This document shows positions 54,459 through 63,158 of a DNA stretch of 64,000 nt, piece after piece. Position numbers and translations under genes: made by a program. The number at the start of each line of letters is the position of its first letter. The stretch's first letter is position 1. The notes under the pieces were generated by a model that ran no database searches, was not told the DNA's origin, and saw only the letters and a program-made list of their open reading frames with translations. Source of the stretch: Bacteroidota bacterium. GTDB taxonomy: Bacteria > Bacteroidota > Bacteroidia > Bacteroidales > ML635J-15. The stretch spans positions 1 to 64,000 of the forward strand of contig JAKQEK010000292.1 of NCBI GenBank assembly GCA_029558535.1. Reading direction: 5' to 3'.

Positions 54459-54490
54459 AAAAGCTGCATTTTATTGCAGCTTTTTTTTTA
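54459..54490. terminator. Bidirectional rho-independent terminator
   Basis: AAAAAGCTGCA and TGCAGCTTTTT flank a 6-base loop (ttttat), with A-runs on one side and T-runs on the other. It lies between two convergent genes and can end both transcripts; the T-run overlaps the stop region of the minus-strand gene. Confidence 0.85.
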
Positions 54491-57400
54491 TCTTATTAGT
54501 GTTACAGTCCCTTGTTCATTAAATATGGTACCATTCCAGTCTTTAAATTCACAATACCAATGATATAAACCATTCGGTAATATTTCATCTCCTTTTGCTC
54601 TACTTCCGTTATCAGTTCCGTCCCAAGCACCTTCGCTACATGCATCACAAGCAACGTCTGGATCAAACTCGTCTGTTTCAAAAACTAAATTACCCCATCT
54701 GTCATAAATAAGCATTTTGAAATTGTTTTTATCAATACCATTACCACAAGGCCTCATACAGTCGTTCATTCCATCTCCGTTTGGAGTAAATGATGTAGGC
54801 ATATAAAATGCAAATTCATTTTGTACAATAATTGATCTTGTGGTAGTGTCTGTACAATCGTTAATGCTTTCTACAATTAAAGTTATTTCATATTCTCCAA
54901 TACTTGGATACATGTGGCGTGGGTTAACAAACAAAGAGCTATCTCCATCACCAAAATACCAATAATTATTGATGGCATCTAGCGAATAATTTGTGAATTC
55001 TACTTCGGGAGCAAGCATGGAAACAATTTCTGGACTAGCGCTGAAGTTTGCAGTTGGACTTTGGTAGATAGTAATCATATTATCTACTGTCCTTTCATGT
55101 TTGCAACCAAAGAAATCTCTGACCTCAAGGCTTACAGAGTACACGCCAGGATTTTCATAAATATGAATTGGGCTTTTAGATGTTGCAAATCCATTATCCC
55201 CAAAATCCCATAAATATGTTTGTGCTAAATCAGGAGATTGCTCATAGAATTGAGCTGCAAATGGAGGACAACCAGCAATATCTTCAGCGACAAAGACATT
55301 TGATGGTTTTGGTCTTACATTTATTAAAATTGAATCAACAACAGTAGGAGTTCCACACATGTCTGCAAGTTGAATATAATACATTGTTGTAGAGTCAGGA
55401 TATACACTAAAAGGAGATGGAACAACATTACCGTTTTGTAAAGTCATTAGATAAGGTCCTCCGTTTCCTCCTTGAACAGCTACATGAATAATTGCGGGAT
55501 CTCCGGGACAAATAGTGTCATTACTCGTTGTTACTGATAAAATCTCAAGATCCGGATTTACATATACAGTAGATATAACTGGAGAGCTTGAACATCCGTG
55601 AGAATCAGTTACAACAAGAGTGTAAATCGTATTCTGAGTTGGACTAACAACATAAAGATTTGAATTATACACGCTTCCATCATTTCCGCTCCAATGAAAA
55701 TCATAATATGGAGTTCCACCTGTTGCCTGGGAAGTCAATGTTGCTGATTGTCCCTGACATATTGTGCGGTTTCCAACAGGTAATACATAAATGGCATCGG
55801 GTTGCTCAATAGTAAATGGAGCTGTAATTCTGCATAAATGATCGTCCAATACAGTTACTGTATATGTGCCAGCATAAGTATTTATTGTTGATTCATCATG
55901 ACCGTTTGGCCAGAGATATGTATAAGGTGGAACCCCTCCTTGTACAAAAATACTAGCTTCTCCGTCATCATAACCATTACATGTTGCCGGTTCTGTTGTA
56001 TATGTATAAGTTAATTGTGTAGGTTCTGTAATGATAAACATGTCACTTACAGTACAACCGATAAGGTCAGTGACTGTAACAGTGTAAATGCCTTCACATA
56101 AACCATCATAAATATGATTTGGAGAACCCCAACTGTACTGTAGCGGATATAATCCGCCATGCATAACTATCTCAGCTCGTCCATCGCAGGAGTTGTAGCA
56201 TCTGTTGTGCTGTAATATTATTGAATCTATAACCATTTCGGGGCTTACGGTAACTACAATTGTAGCTATATTGCTTTCGCATCCGTTAGCATCAGTAACA
56301 GATACATAATAAGTAGTAGTGGTATCTGGTGTTAAAGTAAGTGAAGATGAAGCAGGATTATAACCCTCTCCTTGATCCCAGAGATATGTATATGCAGGTG
56401 TTCCACCCATAGCCGTTGCTTGTAAAACCGTTTGGGTACCTTCACAAATAGCTACATTAGATGATGTAACAACTACCAGCTCATCAGGTTGGGTAATATC
56501 AATACATTCCATTAAAGTACATCCATTGTCATCTTGTACTGTAACACAATAGTTACCTGCAATCAGACCAGTTCTTGAAGAAAGCCCGTTTCCAATATCA
56601 GACCATATATAGTATATTGTCCCTGTTCCACCTGCTGCATCAACAGTTATAGTTCCATCATCGGATTGATAGCAAGTTAAATGTGTAAATGAAATATCAT
56701 TAATAACCAATTCGGGTGGTTGATTGATAGTAAAATCTTCACCGGTTGTACAGCCATTTGCATCTATTACTGTGATAGAGTAATCTCCTGCACAAACATT
56801 TGCTAAAACACTGGATGAGGCTGACCATGAATAATCATAAGGTGTTGTTCCTCCGGTTACATTAATTTCTGCACGTCCGTTACAACTCTGGAAACAAGGA
56901 TCGTCAAATACTTCTAAAGTATGCGTCAGCAAAGCGGGATTTATAATATTAACAAGAGTATCAGGTGAATCGCAACCGTTAGCACTTACCTGAAGAGCCA
57001 TGTAATGAGTCCCTCCCGAAGTCCAGTATATTTCGTAAGGACCTTGTCCAGAACCACTTACAATTGTTGCTCCATCAAAATCCCAGTTATAAGTTGCTGT
57101 AGCATCAACATTTCCAATATATGTGATTATACTATGGTCTCCATTACATAAAATCGGATCATAAGTAAATGTTGTTGTAGGAACAGGATAGAATTCAACT
57201 ATAACCTGATCAGAATTACTACAGGTTGGTGTCAGATGTTGTTCAGTCCATTCAAATTCATATACTCCCCAAGTATCTACTGTTGCAGTAGCGTGAGGTG
57301 AGTTTTGATTTGCCCAACTGACAGTTCCCGGACCACTAATAACAGACCAAGTACCAGTGTTTCCAGTACCAAGAGTAGCATTAAAAGTATAGGTGTCGGT

Positions 57401-59032
57401 ACAAACATGGGCGTCAGTGCCAGCTGAAGTAGTGGGGTATTCACAACATAATGCATCGTCAAAATTCCTAACGTGAACTGTTAATGTAGTGTCATATTGA
57501 CAACCGAAATCATCTACAACTGAAAAGGTATATGTTTGATCACCGGGTGTAGTCGGATTTGCTGTTGCAGTACCTCCTGAATTTGGATTTATACCATCAC
57601 CTGACCATGTCATATCATTGGAATCGTAAGTATGACTCATACTCCATGTATCAACTGGAAGAATGGAATTATCGAAATTCATTGAAACTGCAAATAAAGT
57701 ACCGTCGTCACTACCCCAGTCATCAATTATCACAACACACCACTCTCCGTTAATTGGACAACCAACTAAATCATTAAAATCACCTGTAGGTAAATAATCT
57801 CCGGAAGGAATAATGCCTCCAATGTCATCACACCAGTCTGTATGACATTGTGTAGCATCCATTGTCCAACAATAATCATATCCTACTCCTGGATTACAGT
57901 TGTCCAATTCATCAGGGTTGCCAAATTCATCTCCTGAACACGGATTACTAGTACTGTAATAATTGATTTCAGCTTGTTGACCATTTGGACATTGTATATA
58001 AATCCATACGTCTGCTACCCAAGAATGTTCAATATTCATACAGACTGATTCCAATTCATCACCTGATTCGATTTCCTGCCCTGGTTGAAAAGCATTTACG
58101 TTCCAACAAAACGATTGTGTCACTCCTTGGTCATCAGTAATGCATTCCTGAACAACTTGAGTGTCAGTAATAGACATGACCCATGAGTTTGTTGTTACAT
58201 CACCTGTAAAATTAACATCTTCGCCGGGACAAACAATTGTCTGATCTTGTGTTATATTTGAAAATGAGGGTGGAATTGAAACTCTTACTCTGAATTGTTC
58301 ATCATATGTTTCAATACAACCATTCGCATCTATAGCGTATAAATCAATAAAAAATCCTCCAGATTCATCAAATGTATATGTAAAATTTGTCATACCAACA
58401 CCATTAAATTCTGCTGGAGCCCCAGAAGAACTAACAGACCAGTACCAATCAGTTGTTGCATCAGATTGTGTATATCCATTGCCGCTGTTTGGATATGTAC
58501 CTTGAGATGTAAAAGTAATGCTTTCTCCTAAACATATATCTATCCAAAGTGAGTCTGTGTTTGTCACAGTGGGATTTGTTGAGACTAAATCAATAGAATA
58601 GTCAAGGCATGGTATACCGCATGCAATTGCAATTTGAAAACCAGAAAATGTCGAACTAACATCAGATGAAAAGCGAAGTGTGATACATGTTCCCGTACTC
58701 TCAAATATTTGACCCTGTATTCCTGGGCTTCCAGAAGAAGATATAATTAATGGGGCACTAGTGTTAGTTCCGTCATAAATATATAAATAGTCGTAATTAT
58801 TTTCAGTTGCAAATGATGTAATTGTTAACTCAACCGTAGATCCTGTGTTGCTACAAATTGTAAACACATAATCTTCATAATTTTGATATTGACCTGAGGC
58901 CCCACCCGAGTCATAAATAGTGCCTGTGCAAGTATTAATAGTTGTACCATTTGTTGTGGAGTTCATTAAATATGTCTGTCCCGAAACGGTATAAGTGACA
59001 AATAACAAAAATATTATTATGAAATTTTTCAT
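54488..59032 (-). CDS. Giant T9SS substrate with CUB-like, P-domain-like, SprB and PKD modules, type B sorting domain
   Basis: Signal peptide MKNFIIIFLLFVTYTVSGQ. A CUB-like domain (about 30-140: GTIYDSGGASGQYQNYEDY, YDYLYIYDGTN), an Ig/PKD-like domain (about 145-255), and a proprotein-convertase-P-like domain (about 265-460: VCMNIEHSWVADVWIYIQCP, GEWCVVIIDDWGSDDGTL). At least six SprB-like or Ig-like repeats follow (CFQSCNGRAEINVTGG, LTCYQSDDGTITVDAAGG, CNGYDDGEASIFVQGG), then two PKD domains (YLWDFGDNGFATSKSPIHIY; NYWYFGDGDSSLFVNPRHMY). The end is a gliding-type C-terminal domain (SFTPNGDGMNDCM, LIYDRWGNLVFET, WDGTDNGSRAKGDEILPNGLYHW). SprB itself is a mobile gliding adhesin, so an adhesive role is plausible but not shown. 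Confidence 0.88.
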   Translation of the reverse strand: MKNFIIIFLLFVTYTVSGQTYLMNSTTNGTTINTCTGTIYDSGGASGQYQNYEDYVFTICSNTGSTVELTITSFATENNYDYLYIYDGTNTSAPLIISSSGSPGIQGQIFESTGTCITLRFSSDVSSTFSGFQIAIACGIPCLDYSIDLVSTNPTVTNTDSLWIDICLGESITFTSQGTYPNSGNGYTQSDATTDWYWSVSSSGAPAEFNGVGMTNFTYTFDESGGFFIDLYAIDANGCIETYDEQFRVRVSIPPSFSNITQDQTIVCPGEDVNFTGDVTTNSWVMSITDTQVVQECITDDQGVTQSFCWNVNAFQPGQEIESGDELESVCMNIEHSWVADVWIYIQCPNGQQAEINYYSTSNPCSGDEFGNPDELDNCNPGVGYDYCWTMDATQCHTDWCDDIGGIIPSGDYLPTGDFNDLVGCPINGEWCVVIIDDWGSDDGTLFAVSMNFDNSILPVDTWSMSHTYDSNDMTWSGDGINPNSGGTATANPTTPGDQTYTFSVVDDFGCQYDTTLTVHVRNFDDALCCEYPTTSAGTDAHVCTDTYTFNATLGTGNTGTWSVISGPGTVSWANQNSPHATATVDTWGVYEFEWTEQHLTPTCSNSDQVIVEFYPVPTTTFTYDPILCNGDHSIITYIGNVDATATYNWDFDGATIVSGSGQGPYEIYWTSGGTHYMALQVSANGCDSPDTLVNIINPALLTHTLEVFDDPCFQSCNGRAEINVTGGTTPYDYSWSASSSVLANVCAGDYSITVIDANGCTTGEDFTINQPPELVINDISFTHLTCYQSDDGTITVDAAGGTGTIYYIWSDIGNGLSSRTGLIAGNYCVTVQDDNGCTLMECIDITQPDELVVVTSSNVAICEGTQTVLQATAMGGTPAYTYLWDQGEGYNPASSSLTLTPDTTTTYYVSVTDANGCESNIATIVVTVSPEMVIDSIILQHNRCYNSCDGRAEIVMHGGLYPLQYSWGSPNHIYDGLCEGIYTVTVTDLIGCTVSDMFIITEPTQLTYTYTTEPATCNGYDDGEASIFVQGGVPPYTYLWPNGHDESTINTYAGTYTVTVLDDHLCRITAPFTIEQPDAIYVLPVGNRTICQGQSATLTSQATGGTPYYDFHWSGNDGSVYNSNLYVVSPTQNTIYTLVVTDSHGCSSSPVISTVYVNPDLEILSVTTSNDTICPGDPAIIHVAVQGGNGGPYLMTLQNGNVVPSPFSVYPDSTTMYYIQLADMCGTPTVVDSILINVRPKPSNVFVAEDIAGCPPFAAQFYEQSPDLAQTYLWDFGDNGFATSKSPIHIYENPGVYSVSLEVRDFFGCKHERTVDNMITIYQSPTANFSASPEIVSMLAPEVEFTNYSLDAINNYWYFGDGDSSLFVNPRHMYPSIGEYEITLIVESINDCTDTTTRSIIVQNEFAFYMPTSFTPNGDGMNDCMRPCGNGIDKNNFKMLIYDRWGNLVFETDEFDPDVACDACSEGAWDGTDNGSRAKGDEILPNGLYHWYCEFKDWNGTIFNEQGTVTLIR

Positions 59033-59033
59033 A

Positions 59034-59468
59034 TTATTTACTTTTTTGGTATTGATTAAATAATTTAGCTAATTTTTTACTTGAGAAGAATACAATAGCA
59101 TCGCCCGTATCACCAATTCTATAAATAGCATCTTTATCATAAGGTCTAACAAAAGATAAATAGAAAACATTAATGTTATTGTAATCAAGGTTTGTTATAA
59201 TATCGCCTTCAGTTTTGGTAATAGGATTGAATGATTTAAGATAAGCGTTTCCTTGAAGCTTTTCATAGTCCGGATATATTATTGCGTACGAATTATCAAG
59301 GTACCAGTTTAAATATTCTAATTCTTGAGGATTGTTTTGGATTAGGTTATTTATATAATCCTGATTATAAACAACTGACAACCGAGAATCCACATTAAGC
59401 GTTTGCTGGGACATTGAATGTGTTGCAAATACTGTTGAGATTGCTAAAAATAATATTACAATTTTCAT
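59034..59468 (-). CDS. Small secreted protein paired with the giant T9SS substrate
   Basis: Start placed at 59468 (MKIVILFLAIS), giving a signal peptide that ends near MSQQ; an ATG at 59492 is an in-frame alternative. The mature part of about 120 residues begins with LNVDSRLSVVYNQDYINNLIQNNP and has YLNWYLDNSYAIIYPDYEK, with no family recognised. It stops one base before the start of the 1,514-residue secreted protein, so the two are co-transcribed. I recall similar small proteins beside gliding-motility-type adhesin genes in Bacteroidota; this suggests a shared export or surface role (inference). Confidence 0.72.
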   Translation of the reverse strand: MKIVILFLAISTVFATHSMSQQTLNVDSRLSVVYNQDYINNLIQNNPQELEYLNWYLDNSYAIIYPDYEKLQGNAYLKSFNPITKTEGDIITNLDYNNINVFYLSFVRPYDKDAIYRIGDTGDAIVFFSSKKLAKLFNQYQKSK

Positions 59469-59501
59469 ATTGTTAAAAGTTTTTATATGCATATAACGTC
59501 A

Positions 59502-59523
59502 TAAGCCAAATTTGGTTGGCTTA
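59502..59523. promoter_or_regulatory. Inverted repeat upstream of the small secreted protein
   Basis: TAAGCCAA and TTGGCTTA are perfect inverse copies separated by 6 bases, 34 bases before the start at 59468. It could be an operator, or a weak terminator of the ExbD operon on the same strand. Confidence 0.35.
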
Positions 59524-59613
59524 AAGAATGTAAAATTAGCAAATATTTTTACAAAATAAAAAAATGCAACACATAAAGCATTGCATTTTATTATCATTAA
59601 ATTGTTAAAAAAA

Positions 59614-60087
59614 TTAAATTTCTTTTCTTGCAGAATAATTGATTTTCAAGGCACTAGCTTTTCTTAATTCCTGTTTGATATCAGTTACAATACCCATTTT
59701 TGTATCTTTATGAACTTTAAGAGAAGTTGTCATATAAGGCACTTCAGCCTCGTCTCTTTGAGCACGTTCTGCTAGAATGTATTCGTAGATATCAGAAAGT
59801 TCTGCAAAGGCAGAATTTAACTGAATACGCGGTTCTGTTCCATACATACGTTGAAAATTCTTTCTTGGTTTACCAACATAGATATAACTAACAAGAGATT
59901 TCTTTTCAAGTTTTTTTATCTCCGTAGCATCAGGAAGGTCAGAATTTGTTAATTCAATTTTTAGTTCAACTTCACGCATTACTGTTGTAACCATAAAGAA
60001 GAATAGAATCATAAAAACAATATCCGGTAAAGATGCTGTTGAAATTCCAACAGAAGCCTTTTTCTTTTTGCGATTGAATTTAGCCAT
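59614..60087 (-). CDS. exbD: ExbD/TolR family biopolymer transport protein (second copy)
   Basis: 157 residues with a short cytoplasmic start (KFNRKKKKASVGISTASLPD), a single membrane helix (about 23-40, IVFMILFFFMVTTVM) and a periplasmic domain. The proton-carrying aspartate of ExbD is at the membrane entry (LPDIVF). It works with ExbB to convert proton motive force into movement of TonB. Its ATG overlaps the stop of the preceding exbD by one base, so translation is coupled. It is the last gene of a four-gene operon. Such paired exbD genes are frequent in Bacteroidota. Confidence 0.92.
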   Translation of the reverse strand: MAKFNRKKKKASVGISTASLPDIVFMILFFFMVTTVMREVELKIELTNSDLPDATEIKKLEKKSLVSYIYVGKPRKNFQRMYGTEPRIQLNSAFAELSDIYEYILAERAQRDEAEVPYMTTSLKVHKDTKMGIVTDIKQELRKASALKINYSARKEI

Positions 60088-60671
60088 TATTTTTTCCCTC
60101 CAACATTTTTAGGTTCAGCTTCAGAAATTCTTTGAGGATATATTTTTCTTACAGCTTCTTGTTGTTTTTCATCAAGTTTATCATATTTTTCTTTTCCGAA
60201 ATACTCCATTGCTGCTTCATCCCTCAATATGTTATATGCTGCAACAAGTTCGTTTTGTACTTCGATATATCTGCCATAAGTTGTTCCTCTGTCATTCTGA
60301 AGCGATATAACGCCTTTTCCAACATAAACAGGTTTATTGATACCATCGATTTTCACTTCTTCCAATTCAGGAAGATTTGGATTGTTAGGATCACTTTTAA
60401 TAAACTCGATAGCTTTTTCTCTCAAATCTTCGACATTCATTAATTTCCCGTTAACCAGTAATCTGTCCTGAGCATTTATTAATACTATAAAAACATTACG
60501 TTTATTAATTTCTATATCAGTAATATCTTTTTTCTCAGGAATGGGAGGTAACTGACGGGCAATACCAGTGTCCACATCCATTGTGGTTGTTACAAGGAAG
60601 AAAATTAATAACAGGAATGCTATATCAGCCATCGATCCTGCATTTATTTCTCCTACTTCACGTTTTGCCAT
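60087..60671 (-). CDS. exbD: ExbD/TolR family biopolymer transport protein (first copy)
   Basis: 194 residues. Start region AKREVGEINAGSMADIAFLLLIFFLVTTTM contains the membrane helix with the conserved aspartate in MADIAF. The periplasmic domain (about 45-194) is longer than usual: it contains NKRNVFIVLINAQDRLLVNG, typical of ExbD, and a charged C-terminal extension (EKYDKLDEKQQEAVRKIYPQ). Together with ExbB and the second ExbD it should form the energy-transducing complex. It overlaps the next gene by one base and lies 37 bases downstream of the small membrane gene. Confidence 0.92.
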   Translation of the reverse strand: MAKREVGEINAGSMADIAFLLLIFFLVTTTMDVDTGIARQLPPIPEKKDITDIEINKRNVFIVLINAQDRLLVNGKLMNVEDLREKAIEFIKSDPNNPNLPELEEVKIDGINKPVYVGKGVISLQNDRGTTYGRYIEVQNELVAAYNILRDEAAMEYFGKEKYDKLDEKQQEAVRKIYPQRISEAEPKNVGGKK

Positions 60672-60708
60672 AGTAATTGTTTTAATTTGTTATGCAATAA
60701 TGTCAAAA

Positions 60709-61215
60709 TTATCTCCAGATTCGTGAAAGTTCTGTATAAACTAAAGCTAATACAGTTATTCCGAATAAGATATACATCCCGTACAATGAAGTTTCAACCC
60801 ATTTTGATGTAGCAGGTGTAATGTCGAAATTGTCAGAACCCAGAAAAACCGGAATTGCATCTGAGGCTAATGAATATGATATGACAATCAACAATGCTAC
60901 AATAACCAATGCTATTGCAGGTTTAATTGCACTTTTTGGTTTGTCAATCGCATCTGCTACAAATTTGTAAATAGCAAAGCCAACTGCAATTACAGCACAA
61001 GCAATAAATAAATACATAGAAAAGTTTAAGACTAAACCTCCCCAGTCATTTGCAATATTGTCAATTTCAACAATCTTCATTTCAGCCGGAAGATCTTGAG
61101 TAGCAGCCAATTTGGTTTCAAGCATTTTGGCATCAGAAAAGAAGAATAGAACTCCTATCAAAGCCGAAACGCCGATTACTACCCAGCCAACTATTTTTAT
61201 TATTTTATCTAACAT
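60709..61215 (-). CDS. Four-helix membrane protein of unknown function in exb operon
   Basis: 168 residues with four hydrophobic segments (about 7-27 VGWVVIGVSALIGVLFFF; 62-85; 95-114 AIALVIVALLIVISYSLA; 145-163). The first loop is periplasmic and holds KMLETKLAATQDLPAEMKI. Not a member of a family I can name; it is regularly found, from memory, between exbB and exbD in Bacteroidota and may be a structural or regulatory part of that complex. It lies 18 bases after exbB and 37 before exbD. Confidence 0.75.
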   Translation of the reverse strand: MLDKIIKIVGWVVIGVSALIGVLFFFSDAKMLETKLAATQDLPAEMKIVEIDNIANDWGGLVLNFSMYLFIACAVIAVGFAIYKFVADAIDKPKSAIKPAIALVIVALLIVISYSLASDAIPVFLGSDNFDITPATSKWVETSLYGMYILFGITVLALVYTELSRIWR

Positions 61216-61233
61216 GATACTAAATATTTTAAA

Positions 61234-62034
61234 TTATTTTTTTGCTTTATAATCAACTAAAATATCAATTAAAGAAATTGATGCGTCTTCCATATTATTA
61301 ACTAAGGAATCAATTTTACCTATAATATAATTATAGAAAACCTGAAGTACCATAGCAACAATAAGACCTGTAACAGTTGTGATAAGAGCAACTTTAATAC
61401 CTCCGGCAACTAAGGATGGGTTAATATCACCTGCAGCTTCAATAGCGTCAAAAGCTCCGATCATACCAATTACAGTACCCATAAATCCTAACATAGGAGC
61501 AAGAGCAATAAATAAAGCTATCCATGTTAAGCCATTTTCCAACTGACCCATCTGAACAGAGCCATAGGAAACTACTGATTTTTCGACTACATCAATACCT
61601 GAATCATAACGATCAAGACCCTGATAGAAAATACTTGCAATAGGACCTCTGGTATTACGACAAACTTCTTTTGCTGCTTCAATGCCACCATCTTGAAGTG
61701 CTGCTTCTACCTTCTTTAGTAATTTTTCGGTGTTTGTTGTTGCAAGATTTAAATAAATAATTCTTTCAAAACATAAAGCTAAACCAAGAACAAGACATAA
61801 AATTACAACACCCATAAACATTGGTCCACCTTCAATAATCTTAATCTTTAACTGCTGATGCAAAGGTTTTTCGTCAGATTGAGGAGCTGCGTCATCTGCC
61901 GGAGCTTCAGTTGTTTCTACTTGTTCTGTTGTTGCAGTTTCATCTGTTGTGTTTTCATCTTGTGCATAAATTAATGATGAGCTTGCAAAAATAAGCATCC
62001 CTGCTAATGTAAACAATGCGATTAGTTTTTTCAT
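61234..62034 (-). CDS. exbB: MotA/TolQ/ExbB proton channel protein with N-terminal acidic extension
   Basis: 266 residues. The start looks like a signal peptide (MKKLIALFTLAGMLIFASSSLIYAQ) followed by an acidic, threonine/proline-rich stretch (about 27-55). The ExbB core follows: a membrane segment (about 68-90, FMGVVILCLVLGLALCFERI), a cytoplasmic domain (about 95-155) and two long helices with LAPMLGFMGTVIGMIGAFDAI and VALITTVTGLIVAMVLQVFYNYI. The TVIGMI and TGLIVA regions line the proton path. The N-terminal extension, present in many Bacteroidota ExbB proteins, adds a periplasmic domain. It opens the four-gene operon ending at 59614. Confidence 0.93.
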   Translation of the reverse strand: MKKLIALFTLAGMLIFASSSLIYAQDENTTDETATTEQVETTEAPADDAAPQSDEKPLHQQLKIKIIEGGPMFMGVVILCLVLGLALCFERIIYLNLATTNTEKLLKKVEAALQDGGIEAAKEVCRNTRGPIASIFYQGLDRYDSGIDVVEKSVVSYGSVQMGQLENGLTWIALFIALAPMLGFMGTVIGMIGAFDAIEAAGDINPSLVAGGIKVALITTVTGLIVAMVLQVFYNYIIGKIDSLVNNMEDASISLIDILVDYKAKK

Positions 62035-62120
62035 GACTATTTTACTTTTTAATTTTAACTTATTTAATTAATACTATGTTTAACCTTTTATATTTTATTT
62101 TATATCAACATTTCAATCAG

Positions 62121-62210
62121 CGGAGAGAGTGGGATTCGAACCCACGATACGGCTTCAAACCGTATACACACTTTCCAGGCGTGCGCCTTCGACCACTCGG
62201 CCATCTCTCC
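62121..62210 (-). tRNA. tRNA-Ser (anticodon GGA)
   Basis: Read on the minus strand from 62210, the 90-nt gene has acceptor GGAGAGA pairing with TCTCTCC, D arm with GCCGAGTGGTCGAAGGC, anticodon stem-loop ACGCCTGGAAAGTGTGT (GGA anticodon), a long variable arm TATACGGTTTGAAGCCGTAT typical of serine, and the T arm GTGGGTTCGAATCCCAC. Discriminator base is G; CCA is not encoded. GGA reads UCC and UCU codons. Confidence 0.95.
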
Positions 62211-62383
62211 TTTGTCGACGCCCAAAATGTTTCGCAAAATAATAAATTATTTTATGTTATAAAAAAAAATATCGTTAAAATTTGTAACAGTTATACTTAC
62301 TGGGATATATGATATATAAAATATGCAGTAAATCAGCACATTATCTTAAACTCGGTTAATAAAAAGGTCTTATTTGTGAATAA

Positions 62384-63151
62384 TTATATTGAATTCTTAA
62401 GATTAAATAGCCGTTTGCAGTTTTCGGCAGTAATATTATCCACAGTGGTTTTATCACAATTCTTTATCTCTGCAATTTTTTCGACAATATATTTTAAGTA
62501 ATAAGGCTCATTCCTTTTTCCTCTAAATGGTACAGGAGTTAAATACGGAGAGTCTGTTTCTGTTAGAATATTTTCGAGAGGAATTTCAGAAACAACTTCA
62601 GTCATATTATTATTCTTGTAGGTTAAAACTCCTCCAATACCAATATAGAATCCTAAATCTATTACTTTTTTTGCTTCTTCTTTATTTCCGGGGAAGCAAT
62701 GAAAAACGCCGGCTATACCTTTTGATACGTAATTCTTTGCTATATCAATTACTTCGTTCAGTGAATTTCTGCTGTGAATTATTATTGGTAATTTTAATTT
62801 GCAGGCTTTATCTAGTTGATAATCAAAAGATTCCTGTTGCTCTTTAATGAATGTTTTATCCCAATATAAATCAATTCCAGTTTCACCTATACCATTTATT
62901 AATATGTTGTTTGAAAAAATAATTTCTAGTTGTTTTTTATAATCTGATTTAACAGAAGTTGGATGAAGTCCTAAGGTATTTATAAAAACACCCGGATATT
63001 GTGCATTAAGTTCTGTCATTTGACTTACCGAACTACTGTCAATATTTGGGAGTACCATTTTGGTTATTCCAGAGGAAATTGCTCTGTCAATGATTTCTTT
63101 TCGATCAGCAATAAATTCATCAAGATATATATGGCAATGAGAATCAATCAT
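62384..63151 (-). CDS. TatD-family metal-dependent deoxyribonuclease
   Basis: 255 residues with the TatD signatures: N-terminal metal site IDSHCHIYLDEF (HxH), the conserved GETGIDLYWD glutamate motif, IIHSRNS, VFHCFPG and the C-terminal TETDSPYLTPVPFRGKRNEP. Members are 3'-5' exonucleases in DNA repair and quality control; YcfH-type members have less defined roles. Its start lies 7 bases after the dprA stop, so the two are probably co-transcribed and may share a DNA-processing context. Confidence 0.93.
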   Translation of the reverse strand: MIDSHCHIYLDEFIADRKEIIDRAISSGITKMVLPNIDSSSVSQMTELNAQYPGVFINTLGLHPTSVKSDYKKQLEIIFSNNILINGIGETGIDLYWDKTFIKEQQESFDYQLDKACKLKLPIIIHSRNSLNEVIDIAKNYVSKGIAGVFHCFPGNKEEAKKVIDLGFYIGIGGVLTYKNNNMTEVVSEIPLENILTETDSPYLTPVPFRGKRNEPYYLKYIVEKIAEIKNCDKTTVDNITAENCKRLFNLKNSI

Positions 63152-63158
63152 TTAGTAA

